Below, in pieces: positions 56,073 through 64,000 of a stretch of DNA of 64,000 nucleotides. Under the pieces are notes generated by a model. It had not been told where the DNA came from, made no database searches, and saw only the letters and a program-made list of their open reading frames with translations. Source of the DNA: Actinomycetota bacterium (GTDB taxonomy: Bacteria > Actinomycetota > Acidimicrobiia > Acidimicrobiales > Ilumatobacteraceae); contig VFZC01000009.1 of NCBI GenBank assembly GCA_016871355.1, positions 1 to 64,000 of the forward strand, read 5' to 3'. A program made the translations under genes and the position numbers. Position 1 is the stretch's first letter. Each line of letters begins with the position of its first letter.

Positions 56073-56159
56073 TCAAAGCCGAGCTGCGCTGGCTATGAAG
56101 ACCGCCAGCGTCACGGCGATAACGACGACGGGTGCGACGATCTTCTTGGCTTGTTCCAC
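56073..56159 (-). CDS. Candidate 28-residue single-TM microprotein
   Basis: GTG 56159 opens EQAKKIVAPVVVIAVTLAVF and ends IASAARL, one hydrophobic helix. TAAGTT at 56166-56171 lies 6 nt upstream, the same leaderless arrangement as many genes here. It is convergent with the 74-residue membrane gene, 11 bp away. Short, so only suggestive. Confidence 0.35.
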   Translation of the reverse strand: MEQAKKIVAPVVVIAVTLAVFIASAARL

Positions 56160-56358
56160 CACTCAAACTTAGCCCGTTTGCGTGCACCAACTGCCCCTTC
56201 CGCGATGACCCCACGAGAGCACTGGGCCGGTGCACTCCTCCGCTGGGGCATTCCCGACCGCACACTGCGCGCGGGATCTAGTGCACGGGCTGCGACCACA
56301 ACGACACCGGTGTTTGTCTCAACCGTGCGATTCGAGACACCGGCTCCGACACCCTCAG

Positions 56359-56664
56359 CCCTTGGTTGGCCCTGAGGACTGGGTCTTCACATCGGCCAAG
56401 GGAGGACCTATTCGCTGTGGAAACTTCCGGAATCGGGAGTTTGCTCCCGCCTGCAAGCGGCTCGGTCTCGAAGGGTTCACCTTTCACGACCTTCGCAAGT
56501 TCAACGCAACCGTCGTGGTCTCATCAGGAGTTGACATAAAGACAGCCCAGGTTCGTCTCGGACACGCTGACCCGCGACTCACCCCTGGGGTTTACGCACT
56601 TGCCTCTGGAGAAGCCGATCAACGAGCCAGCGACTCAATCGGCCGGGCCTTCAACGGCAACTAG
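56359..56664 (+). pseudogene. Tyrosine recombinase C-terminal fragment 2
   Basis: Encodes GPEDWVFTSAKGGPIRCGNF, GFTFHDLRKFNATVVVSSGV and VRLGHADPRLTPGVYALASG, with the H-x-x-R, LGH and Tyr positions of the C-terminal catalytic half, then a natural stop. The N-terminal half is missing. It is close in sequence to fragment 1; the first 50 bp or so from 56419 and 55067 are identical. Confidence 0.8.
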
Positions 56665-56751
56665 TTCAGCCCGCTGCGGGAAATATGCGGGATAACTCGC
56701 GTTTCACTCAGGCGGACACCTGTTCACCATCACGTCTACCAGGACTTCTTC

Positions 56752-56797
56752 TGGAGCCCGAGGCGGGAATTGGACCCGCGACCTGCGCATTACGAGT
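56752..56797 (-). repeat. tRNA-Thr 3'-half copy B (att remnant)
   Basis: 46 bp matching tRNA-Thr 57535-57580 with three mismatches. It ends abruptly in the anticodon loop, the usual crossover point for tRNA-targeted integrases. Confidence 0.85.
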
Positions 56798-57254
56798 TTT
56801 TTGTTCCGTCTGGTATCGACGGTGAGGACGTGCGGGGCCATGTCCAAGCCGAGCGCAGGATGAAGGCCAGGAGCAGCACCTCGGTTCCGATGGAAAGGCC
56901 GTAGAAGGGGGCTCAGTTGCTGGACTCCCCGACCGCGTTGAACACCGTGACGGGAATGTACAGAGATGCGACGGAGATGTTGATGGCACGGTTCACCCGA
57001 GCAGGAAGCACCATTGATAGCACAACCATCAGAGCTGGGATCCCTGTCAGAACGAGAAACCCGGTCATCAATATCGGTGTGATGTCGAACTCGAAAACGA
57101 TACCGGCCCGTAAATCGTCGATGACGCCAGGCTTGAAGAGATTGTAATAGTCGACGTAGATATAGAAAAACATGAAGCCGGTCCACGCGGCAGCAAGCTT
57201 GGCCTGCAGGGGGATTGGCGGGTTGTCGAAGGTTTCGAGATTTCGGTTGGTCAC
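56790..57254 (-). pseudogene. DUF6326 membrane protein broken by an in-frame TGA
   Basis: From GTG 57254 the frame encodes PPIPLQAKLAAAWTGFMFFY, YVDYYNLFKPGVIDDLRAG and ASLYIPVTVFNAVGESSN, then TGA at 56913-56915. The same frame goes on with APFYGLSIGTEVLLLAF and ILRSAWTWPRT, which is the expected last membrane segment and C-terminus of the family, to TAA at 56790. A single TGG to TGA change (Trp in the family pattern) explains the break. The frame ends inside tRNA copy B. Confidence 0.7.
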
Positions 57255-57353
57255 TGGTTCTTCTTTCTGGATAAGCCAATTTTTGGCACTTTTTGATGCC
57301 GAACCTCTCAAAGGCCAGAGCACTTTCGTCAGCCTCAACCGAGACGATGCGAA

Positions 57354-57464
57354 CCTCTTCTTCGAACCCGTGACTCGCACGCCGCCGCACAGATCGGTGG
57401 TCAGATTGAAAATGCTCGCAAGCAACACCCACAAACCCGTGCCCAATATGACGTCGAACAACAT
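57354..57464 (-). pseudogene. DUF3566 C-terminal fragment
   Basis: MLFDVILGTGLWVLLASIFN and LTTDLCGGVRVTG match the last membrane segment and the NLISDLVGGVRV block of the DUF3566 protein at 1.2-1.7 kb. The rest of the gene is missing. It is read in the same frame as the following DUF6326 remnant. Confidence 0.6.
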
Positions 57465-57534
57465 CTGATGTTCCCAAAATGTTCCCGAAACGCTTCACGA
57501 AGGTGCTCGAACCGGTCGGAAACGTTGAGTTTGC

Positions 57535-57610
57535 TGGAGCCCGAGGCGGGAATCGAACCCGCGACCTACGCATTACGAGTGCGTTGCTCTACCGACTGAG
57601 CTACCCGGGC
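57535..57610 (-). tRNA. tRNA-Thr (anticodon CGT)
   Basis: Cloverleaf: acceptor GCCCGGG with CTCGGGC, D arm AGCTCAGTCGGTAGAGC, anticodon loop CTCGTAA, T loop TTCGATT, and a genomically encoded CCA (57535-57537 on the minus strand). It is intact and likely functional, unlike the two partial copies to its left. Confidence 0.95.
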
Positions 57611-57635
57611 AACGGCTCGAAATGCTATCGGGAGG

Positions 57636-58148
57636 TCATTCGTACGACCACTTGGTGCCGGGCAGGTAGTACCGCTTGGCCCAGATTCCGCGTGGATCTT
57701 CGCCCTTCACGGGCATACGCCAGGTTGCGATGCGAGTGGTTGCAGCCGTGAGGTCGATCGCACAGAGCGCGCGCGGTTGGTCGTCGGTTCCGTCCACGTA
57801 GTTATCGGCGGCGTCATCGGCCACGTAGCGCTTGGCGATGCGTCGATAGATGTCGCGCCAGGCAGCATCGTCACCGGGACGATGTTTGATCGTCACCGAA
57901 CCTTGGATCGTCACCTTGCGCCACGGTGCTTCGTCTTCGTCGATCGACACTCCGGCGCGAGGATCACGGTCGATGTTCTTCCAGATGATCGCGGGTGATC
58001 GCGGCGTGAAGAGAAACTCATGGTCGATCATGATGAACCACAGCGGCAACACACGCGGCAGCCCGTCGGCATCGGTGGTGCCGATGCGCGCCAGGTGACT
58101 GGGCTCATCGAGGAACGAGCGAACTTCATCATCGGTGAGTTTGGGCAT
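57636..58148 (-). CDS. Pyridoxamine 5'-phosphate oxidase-fold (PPOX) protein
   Basis: 170 residues. HLARIGTTDADGLPRVLPLW and FTPRSPAIIWKNIDRDPRAG mark the split-barrel flavin/F420 fold of short PPOX proteins, a family abundant in actinobacteria that uses F420 or FMN. The cofactor is not deducible. The ATG is adjacent to the holB stop (ATGA-type overlap), so it is co-transcribed with holB-tmk-topA. Confidence 0.85.
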   Translation of the reverse strand: MPKLTDDEVRSFLDEPSHLARIGTTDADGLPRVLPLWFIMIDHEFLFTPRSPAIIWKNIDRDPRAGVSIDEDEAPWRKVTIQGSVTIKHRPGDDAAWRDIYRRIAKRYVADDAADNYVDGTDDQPRALCAIDLTAATTRIATWRMPVKGEDPRGIWAKRYYLPGTKWSYE

Positions 58149-59230
58149 CACGACCTCCGGACGGACGGCAACGACATGAGCAAATCTTCCAGCAACAGCC
58201 GTTCGTTCACGTTTCGCGACAACGCATGGCTGGCGCGGCGGATAGCCGACACCGCATCGGCGTAACCGATCACCTCGTGCGGGGCGGCCGCGTCGGACAG
58301 CCCCGACATCGCGTCGCGGTACACCATCGACAGCGCACGCAAACCTGAGCGCAGTTCGTCGGTGCGAAAGCGGCGCAGTTCGCGCTTGTGCCGGTCGGTG
58401 GTCGCACGACGACCACTGCCTCGTTCGCCCAGCAACTTGGCTCGCTCTTCGAGAGTCGCAAGTTCTTGAGCCTGCTTGGCTTTGTACGGCTCGAGCGCGT
58501 CTTCGATCGCACCGTTGATGTCGCCCACCAACGCGACAGCCGTGGACAACGAACCGTCGAGCTTCTGCGGAATCGACGTGAACAATCCCATCCGATCGCT
58601 CAACTTGGGATCACCCACCAATACGCGCGCACGATCGAGATCGCCAGCGGCCACCCGCGCCACCTCACCGGCGACCCCGGCGTCGACCCCCTCGGCCACG
58701 AGAGTCTGCGTCACGAGTTCGTCGGAGATCGGCCCGAAGTTCACCCGCACGCTGCGTGACGAGATCGTGGCGAAGTTGTCGGGAACCTCATCGGCCAGCA
58801 TCACGATGATCGTGCTGCCGTCGGGCTCCTCGATCGTCTTGAGCAATGCGGATCGAGCCACGTCGGCCAAGAGGTGGAACTCGTGGACGATGATCACGCG
58901 AGTGGAGCCCTCCACCGCAGTGCGGTCGGCCAACTTGACGATCTCCTCACGAGCCTGCTCGACGTCGATGGATGCACCTTCGCGTTCGAGTTCGTGCACG
59001 TCGACGTGGATGCCGCGCATCACCAGATCGGCCGTGCGAGCACTCGCGTCCTCGTCACCCTGAAGCCGCACCGCCGCGAACGCCCGTGCCGCCGTCTCCT
59101 TGCCACAGCCACTCGGCCCGACGAACAAATAGGCGTGAGCTGGTGATGTGGCGAGTGCTCGCAACTTCGCGACGGCACCGTCCTGTCCGGTCACTGCATC
59201 GAACACCGAAGCTGTCGCTGTGCGGGCCAT
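58148..59230 (-). CDS. holB: DNA polymerase III subunit delta prime
   Basis: 360 residues. AAA+ clamp-loader subunit: GQDGAVAKLRALATSPAHAY leads to Walker A FVGPSGCGKETAARAFA; sensor segments VIIVHEFHLLADVARSALL and KTIEEPDGSTIIVMLADE follow. It has no zinc module. The order topA-tmk-holB is conserved in actinobacteria. Confidence 0.93.
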   Translation of the reverse strand: MARTATASVFDAVTGQDGAVAKLRALATSPAHAYLFVGPSGCGKETAARAFAAVRLQGDEDASARTADLVMRGIHVDVHELEREGASIDVEQAREEIVKLADRTAVEGSTRVIIVHEFHLLADVARSALLKTIEEPDGSTIIVMLADEVPDNFATISSRSVRVNFGPISDELVTQTLVAEGVDAGVAGEVARVAAGDLDRARVLVGDPKLSDRMGLFTSIPQKLDGSLSTAVALVGDINGAIEDALEPYKAKQAQELATLEERAKLLGERGSGRRATTDRHKRELRRFRTDELRSGLRALSMVYRDAMSGLSDAAAPHEVIGYADAVSAIRRASHALSRNVNERLLLEDLLMSLPSVRRS

Positions 59231-59231
59231 C

Positions 59232-59843
59232 TCAGAGACTGAGCGTAGATCGCACGTGTTGCCGGATCAGACCGGCCAGTTCGTCGACGGCGAGCGTGCC
59301 ATCCACCACCAGCCACCTCGTTGGATCGGCCGCGGCCATCGCGCGGAATCCGTCGATGATTCGCCGGAAGAACTCATGGTCTTCGCGCTCGAATCGATCG
59401 AGATCACGGTGAGCGAGACGACTCAACGCCTCGTCGTGCTCGATGTCGATGAGGATCACCAGATCGGGCCACCGACCACCCAGCGCCCAGTCGTTGATCT
59501 GACGCACCGCAGTGAGATCGAGCTGCCGTCCGTAGCCCTGGTACGCGAGGCTCGAATACACACTGCGATCGCTCACCACCGTGCGACCAGCCGAAAGATG
59601 GGGGGACAGGACCTCGGCGCGGTGTTGTGCCCGATCGCTGGCGATCAACAACGCTTCGGCCATCGGGCTCAGATGGGTATTGGCCGGATCGTGCAACACG
59701 TCGCGAATCCGCTCACCGATGTGGGTACCACCGGTCTCACGTGTGAGCACGGCGCCGAGAGCCTCAGCCAGACGTACGGCCTGGGTCGACTTGCCGCATC
59801 CCTCGATTCCTTCGAGAGCGATGTAGCGACCCGGCGACGTCAC
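59232..59843 (-). CDS. tmk: Thymidylate kinase
   Basis: 203 residues. P-loop ALEGIEGCGKSTQAVRLAEA, the DRSVYSSLAYQGYG motif with the nucleotide-binding Arg, and the LID region near 150. It makes dTDP for DNA synthesis. The start overlaps the topA stop (ATGA). Confidence 0.95.
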   Translation of the reverse strand: MTSPGRYIALEGIEGCGKSTQAVRLAEALGAVLTRETGGTHIGERIRDVLHDPANTHLSPMAEALLIASDRAQHRAEVLSPHLSAGRTVVSDRSVYSSLAYQGYGRQLDLTAVRQINDWALGGRWPDLVILIDIEHDEALSRLAHRDLDRFEREDHEFFRRIIDGFRAMAAADPTRWLVVDGTLAVDELAGLIRQHVRSTLSL

Positions 59844-62530
59844 GACTTCTTCGCCACGGCCTTCTTGGCCGCTGCCTTCTTGGCCGCCGGCTTCTTCGTT
59901 GCGGTCTTCTTCGCGGCCGCTTTACGGGGCGCACCCTTCTTCTTCGGCGTGATGCCCTTCTCGGCCATCACCTCGCGACGAATCGCCAACAACTCGTACG
60001 CCCGCTCGGGGAGCATCTCGTCGATGCGATCGCCCTTGCCGATGGACGCGTTCACCTCACCGTCGGTGACGTACACGCCGTACTGACCTTCTTTGGCCAA
60101 CACCGGACGGCTACTCACCGGATCGTTGCCGAATTCGCGCAATGGTCCTTTAGCGGCCACCGAACGACCGCGTCGGTACTGCTTGGGCAGCGAGAAGATC
60201 GACACCGCTTCGTCGAGACCGATCGTGAGCAACTTCTCCTCGTTCTCGATCGTGCGGTAGTCGGTGCCCTTCTGGATGAACGGACCGTAGCGACCATTGT
60301 TGGCGAGGATCGCCGTGCCGTCGATGGGGTCGACACCGATGGTGCGCGGCAAACCGAGCAATTGTTCGGCGTCCTGCAGTGTCAAACGCTCGAGCACCAT
60401 CGTCTTGAAGAGGCTCACCATCTTCGGCTTGGCCAGGCCCACCGGCGGTTCGTCCATCGTGCCCCACTGCACGTACGGACCGTAACGACCGTTCTTGGCG
60501 AACACCGGATGACCATCGAGTTCACCGATGGGTTCATCGCTCTTCGGCAACGACAACAATCGGAGCGCTTCCTTGAGCGTGAGTTCGTCGGGGGCGAGCG
60601 AGTCGGGCACACCGGCGGTGTCGTCACCGCGCTTCACGTACGGTCCGTATTTACCCGGCTTCACTGCCACGACTTCACCCGTCTCGGGGTCGGCGCCCAG
60701 ACCGAACGAGTTGATGGCCGCGGCATCGATGTTCTCGATGTTCTTCTCGATCAATTTCTTGAGACCGAGTTCGCCGAGATCACCCAGTTGCGCGTCACCG
60801 AAGTAGAACGCTCGCAGCCACTCGTCCTTGGCCAGCAGTTGGCCCGCGATCTGGTCGAGTTCTTCTTCCACTCCGGCGGTGAACTGATAGTCGACGAGTT
60901 CGCCGAAGTGACGTTCGAGCAGAGTCACCACTGCGAACGCCGTCCACGACGGAACGAGAGCTTGGCCCTTCTTCCACACGTAGCCGCGGTCCTGCACGGT
61001 TTGGATGATCGACGCCCATGTGCTCGGTCGTCCGATGCCCAGTTCTTCCAACCGCTTCACGATGGAGGCTTCGGTGTAGCGGGCGGGGGGAGTGGTCTCG
61101 TGACCACCCGGCACCAACTCGCGCACGGGCACCGTGTCACCCACCTTCAACACCGGGAGCAACGCTTCTTTCTCGTCGGCGTCGGCACCTTCGTCACTCG
61201 ACTCTTCGTACGCGCGACGGTGCCCGGAGAACGTGATGGTGGTGCCGCTGGCGGCGAAGGTGCAGTCGCTCGCGGGCGACGAGGCGTCGGCCGGAGCCGT
61301 GGCGCTCAACCGAATCGACACCGTGGTGCCAGCGGCGTCGGCCATCTGCGAGGCCAGGGTGCGCTGCCAGATGAGTCGGTACAAGGCGAGGTCGGGTCCG
61401 CTCAACTGACCGGCCAACGACTCGGGTGACCGGATGGGCAGGCTGGGCCGGATGGCCTCGTGCGCCTCCTGGGCGTTCTTCACCTTGTTGGCGTACTGAC
61501 GCGGGCTCGGCGACAAGAACTCGGTCCCGAATTCGGTGCCGATCTGGGCCCGCACCGCGGTGAGCGCCTCGTCGGCCAGGGCCACCGAGTCGGTACGCAT
61601 ATATGTAATGAATCCGCGCTCGTACAGACCCTGGGCGGTGCGCATCACCTGCTGGGCCGACAGCCGCAGTTTGCGACCGGCCTCCTGCTGCAAGGTGCTG
61701 GTCATGAACGGCGCTTTGGGCGACGAGCGGTAGGGCTTGTCTTCCACCGACTTCACCGTGACCGGGGCCGAACCGAGGCGGGTCACCAGCGAACCGATGG
61801 CTGCTTCGTCGAGGACGGTCACCTTGCTGGAGGCCTGGCCGCTGGCGTCGAAGTCCTTGCCGGTGGCCACGCGAACACCGTCGACTTCCAACAGATCGGC
61901 CGTGAACGACGGGGCGGTGGCCGAGACGAGTTCGAGTCCCCAGTAGCTGGCGGCCACGAAGGCGATGCGTTCGCGTTCGCGTTCGACGATGAGGCGAATG
62001 GTGGGGCTCTGCACGCGACCGGCCGACAGACCGCGGTTGACCTTGCGCCACAGAACCGGCGACACCTCGTAGCCGAAGAGGCGGTCGAGGATGCGGCGAG
62101 TCTCGGCGGCGTCGACGAGTCCGTTGTCGAGGTCGCGCGGATGGGCGAAGGCGTGGTCGATGGCCGACTTGGTGATCTCGTGGAACACCACGCGGTGCAC
62201 GGGCGTGCCCGGTTTGAGCGCCGACTTGAGGTTCTCGATGAGGTGCCAACTGATGGCCTCGCCCTCGCGGTCTTCGTCGGTTGCGAGATACACAGCCGAC
62301 GCCTGCTTCACGAGTTGACGCAGTTCCTTGATGACCTTGGCGCCGCGTTCGGTGAGTTCGTAGGTGGGCTTGAAGTGATTGTCGACGTCGACGGCCAGAC
62401 CCTTCGACGGCAGATCGGCCACGTGTCCGACTGACGCGCGGACTTCGTAGTCGGAGCCGAGGAAGGTGCCGATCGTCTTCGCCTTGGCGGGCGATTCGAC
62501 GATCACGAGGGGTTTACGGGTCGAGGTCAT
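59840..62530 (-). CDS. topA: DNA topoisomerase I (type IA)
   Basis: 896 residues. TOPRIM LVIVESPAKAKTIGTFLGSD with the acidic triad (LATDEDREGEAISWH), active Tyr in GFITYMRTDSVALADEAL, then four C-terminal repeats of the form G-x-Y-G-P-Y/F-V/I (GKYGPYVKRG, GRYGPYVQWG, GRYGPFIQKG, GQYGVYVTDG). Ends in a Lys/Ala-rich tail (AAKKTATKKPAAKKAAAKK), which actinobacterial TopA uses for processive DNA binding. No zinc fingers, as usual for the phylum. Confidence 0.97.
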   Translation of the reverse strand: MTSTRKPLVIVESPAKAKTIGTFLGSDYEVRASVGHVADLPSKGLAVDVDNHFKPTYELTERGAKVIKELRQLVKQASAVYLATDEDREGEAISWHLIENLKSALKPGTPVHRVVFHEITKSAIDHAFAHPRDLDNGLVDAAETRRILDRLFGYEVSPVLWRKVNRGLSAGRVQSPTIRLIVERERERIAFVAASYWGLELVSATAPSFTADLLEVDGVRVATGKDFDASGQASSKVTVLDEAAIGSLVTRLGSAPVTVKSVEDKPYRSSPKAPFMTSTLQQEAGRKLRLSAQQVMRTAQGLYERGFITYMRTDSVALADEALTAVRAQIGTEFGTEFLSPSPRQYANKVKNAQEAHEAIRPSLPIRSPESLAGQLSGPDLALYRLIWQRTLASQMADAAGTTVSIRLSATAPADASSPASDCTFAASGTTITFSGHRRAYEESSDEGADADEKEALLPVLKVGDTVPVRELVPGGHETTPPARYTEASIVKRLEELGIGRPSTWASIIQTVQDRGYVWKKGQALVPSWTAFAVVTLLERHFGELVDYQFTAGVEEELDQIAGQLLAKDEWLRAFYFGDAQLGDLGELGLKKLIEKNIENIDAAAINSFGLGADPETGEVVAVKPGKYGPYVKRGDDTAGVPDSLAPDELTLKEALRLLSLPKSDEPIGELDGHPVFAKNGRYGPYVQWGTMDEPPVGLAKPKMVSLFKTMVLERLTLQDAEQLLGLPRTIGVDPIDGTAILANNGRYGPFIQKGTDYRTIENEEKLLTIGLDEAVSIFSLPKQYRRGRSVAAKGPLREFGNDPVSSRPVLAKEGQYGVYVTDGEVNASIGKGDRIDEMLPERAYELLAIRREVMAEKGITPKKKGAPRKAAAKKTATKKPAAKKAAAKKAVAKKS

Positions 62531-62539
62531 GCTTTTTCA

Positions 62540-62545
62540 GGGCTA
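62540..62545 (-). promoter_or_regulatory. -10-like TAGCCC upstream of topA
   Basis: TAGCCC ends 9 nt before ATG 62530; the last base departs from TANNNT. Confidence 0.35.
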
Positions 62546-62688
62546 CGACATGGCTCGGCTGCTTGTCAAGCACACTCGACGAGCGAACTCGACGAGTACG
62601 TGCATCGATGCAGGTGGGGCCATGAATCGCCGCACGGTATCGGACGGGCGGTTGTTCGACACCGTGCCCGTGCATTCCACCAGGCCGC

Positions 62689-62694
62689 TACGGT
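62689..62694 (+). promoter_or_regulatory. -10 box TACGGT, leaderless start of rsgA
   Basis: TACGGT ends 7 nt before GTG 62702, which fixes the start among several in-frame choices. Confidence 0.55.
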
Positions 62695-62701
62695 CGACAC
62701 C

Positions 62702-63769
62702 GTGCAACGCGGCGATCGATCCCTGGGTTGGGACGACACATGGGATGACGTCATGGCGTCGCTCGCAGTACGCGCCGATGCACGGCCCGGACGTGTGTCG
62801 CGCATCGATCGCGGATGGAGCACGGTGTGGTTCTCACCGCCTTCCGGTGGGACGGCGGCCGGGGTCGGAGGCGACGTCGTTCGCGTGCGCAACATCGGCG
62901 CCGATGTGGCGGTGGGCGACTGGGTCGTGGTGTCGGCCGACGGCGAACGCGTGGAAACGGTTCTGCCGCGACGTAGCGCGTTCGTGCGTCGCGCCAGCTT
63001 CGAAGGTCAGCGCGCCGAATCCCATACCATCGCCGCCAACATCGACTTCGTTTTTCTGCTGCACGCGATCGCGTCTCCACCCAATCAGCGTCGTCTCGAG
63101 CGTGAGTTGGTGCTCGCTTTCGACAGCGGGGCCCGACCGGTGGTGGTGCTCTCGAAGCGCGACTTGATCGAAGACGCGAGTGAAGTCGAACACCGCGTTG
63201 CGTCGTTGAAAGCAGTGGCCCCCGACGTGGAGTTCCACGTGGTGAGCTCGTTCACGGGCGAAGGCCTCGACGGGTTGCGTCAACTCGCGGCCGGCTGTCG
63301 CACGATCGCGCTGCTCGGTGCGAGTGGTGTGGGCAAGAGCACCGTGGTCAATGCTCTCGTAGGCGACACGGTGCAGCGAACCGAAGCGGTGCGCGAGGGT
63401 GATCAGCGCGGTCGTCACACCACCACCGCCACGTCGTTGGTCGCGTTGCCCGCCGAGCCGATCGGTTCGGCCGGCTGGCTCATCGACACGCCAGGCGTGC
63501 GGGCGTTGAGTCTGTGGTCGAGCGGTCACGGCATCGAGCGAGCGTTCTCCGACGTGTTCGACCTGATGGACCACTGTCGATTCCGCGACTGCAAGCACGA
63601 AGAGGAACCGGGTTGCGCCGTGCGTGCGGCGATTGATGACGGGCGACTCGACCCACTGCGTCTCGAGAGCATGAAGCGGCTGGTTGCCGAGGAAGCAGCC
63701 TTGGAAGACGAGCAAAAGGCCCGGCTCAAGGCCGAAGATCGACGAGGCTTTCGGCGGCGAAAGACCTGA
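62702..63769 (+). CDS. rsgA: Ribosome small-subunit GTPase RsgA
   Basis: 355 residues. An N-terminal OB-fold, then a circularly permuted GTPase in the order G4 VVVLSKRDL, G5 VSSFTGEGLDGL, G1 GASGVGKSTVVNALVG, G2 RHTTTATSLV, G3 DTPGVRAL, and a C-terminal zinc finger CRFRDCKHEEEPGCAVR. It checks maturation of the 30S subunit. Confidence 0.96.
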   Translation: MQRGDRSLGWDDTWDDVMASLAVRADARPGRVSRIDRGWSTVWFSPPSGGTAAGVGGDVVRVRNIGADVAVGDWVVVSADGERVETVLPRRSAFVRRASFEGQRAESHTIAANIDFVFLLHAIASPPNQRRLERELVLAFDSGARPVVVLSKRDLIEDASEVEHRVASLKAVAPDVEFHVVSSFTGEGLDGLRQLAAGCRTIALLGASGVGKSTVVNALVGDTVQRTEAVREGDQRGRHTTTATSLVALPAEPIGSAGWLIDTPGVRALSLWSSGHGIERAFSDVFDLMDHCRFRDCKHEEEPGCAVRAAIDDGRLDPLRLESMKRLVAEEAALEDEQKARLKAEDRRGFRRRKT

Positions 63770-63773
63770 GCAC

Positions 63774-63779
63774 TACGGT
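63774..63779 (+). promoter_or_regulatory. -10 box TACGGT, leaderless start of the acyl-CoA dehydrogenase
   Basis: TACGGT ends 6 nt before ATG 63786. Confidence 0.55.
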
Positions 63780-63785
63780 CGGGGC

Positions 63786-64000
63786 ATGGATTTCGCCTTC
63801 TCCGATCGTTGTCTCGAATATCGCGAACGCTTGCTGGCGTTCATGGACGAGTGGATCTATCCCAACGAGGATGTACATCACCGTCAGGTCACCGAGTCGG
63901 GCGATCCGCACTTCCACGCTCCGATCATGGAGACGCTGAAGGCTGAAGCCAAGAAGCGTGGCCTCTGGAATCTCTTCCAACCGCACAGCGGATGGTGGGG
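63786..64000 (+). CDS. Acyl-CoA dehydrogenase, N-terminal part (cut by window edge)
   Basis: 71 residues visible: MDFAFSDRCLEYRERLLAFM, then WIYPNEDVHHRQVTE and LKAEAKKRGLWNLFQ, the N-terminal helical domain of acyl-CoA dehydrogenases. The rest, including the FAD and catalytic base regions, is outside the window. Confidence 0.85.
   Translation, partial: MDFAFSDRCLEYRERLLAFMDEWIYPNEDVHHRQVTESGDPHFHAPIMETLKAEAKKRGLWNLFQPHSGWW

Overview
The window is a high-GC actinobacterial chromosome segment spanning the replication-origin neighbourhood. The class is probably Acidimicrobiia, but that is inferred from overall protein character and gene order, not from a search. The order tRNA-Ile, DUF3566, gyrA, gyrB, DUF721/dciA, recF, dnaN, dnaA, rpmH, rnpA, yidD, yidC, jag, rsmG, parA, parB, cwlM-like, trxA, trxB, anti-sigma, sigma, kinase, DUF6049, pcnA matches the order around the Mycobacterium origin almost gene for gene.

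Layout. 1-292 is the start of a secreted Pro/Gly repeat protein, cut by the window edge. 1.07-10.75 kb is the leftward origin operon (dnaA, dnaN, recF, dciA, gyrB, gyrA, TadE-like, DUF3566, tRNA-Ile) with a candidate oriC between dnaN and dnaA. 11.0-16.1 kb is the rightward ribosomal L34 / RNase P / membrane insertion / segregation block with two perfect parS sites. 16.3-25.6 kb is a leftward thioredoxin, ECF sigma, Ser/Thr kinase, DegV and DUF6049 block. 25.7-29.2 kb holds an HDAC-family hydrolase, pcnA and two small conserved genes. 29.4-32.7 kb is rpsF-ssb-rpsR-rplI-dnaB, with two consensus DnaA boxes in front of dnaB. 32.7-41.1 kb holds housekeeping singletons (VOC, HD, rmuC, coaA, map, radA, LppM-like). 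41.1-47.6 kb carries clpC, a polyprenyl synthase and an oxidoreductase/hydrolase/epimerase run. 47.7-51.4 kb has a pseudophosphatase-like protein, tilS, a redox-type anti-sigma/sigma pair, MarR and a hydrolase. 51.4-54.9 kb encodes a repeat lipoprotein and an acyltransferase-SGNH protein. 54.9-57.6 kb is a decayed accessory region next to tRNA-Thr, with three copies of the tRNA 3' half and two integrase C-terminal remnants. 57.6-64 kb is PPOX, holB, tmk, topA, rsgA and the start of an acyl-CoA dehydrogenase.

How the parts work together. DnaA, DciA, DnaB, SSB, the beta clamp, delta prime, gyrase and TopA supply replication and supercoiling. ParA, ParB and parS supply segregation. The thioredoxin pair sits beside an ECF sigma system, and a second ECF pair of the SigR/RsrA type lies at 49.4-50.3 kb.

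Most notable signals: a recurring leaderless promoter arrangement (TANNNT, then 6-9 nt, then ATG/GTG) in front of at least 20 genes; paired DnaA boxes in the dnaB leader; tandem tRNA-Thr islands in decay; a catalytically intact kinase standing where mycobacteria have the MurJ/MviN pseudokinase protein; a phosphatase-like protein with HCX5R changed to HGX5R; and an internal Shine-Dalgarno/ATG inside jag.
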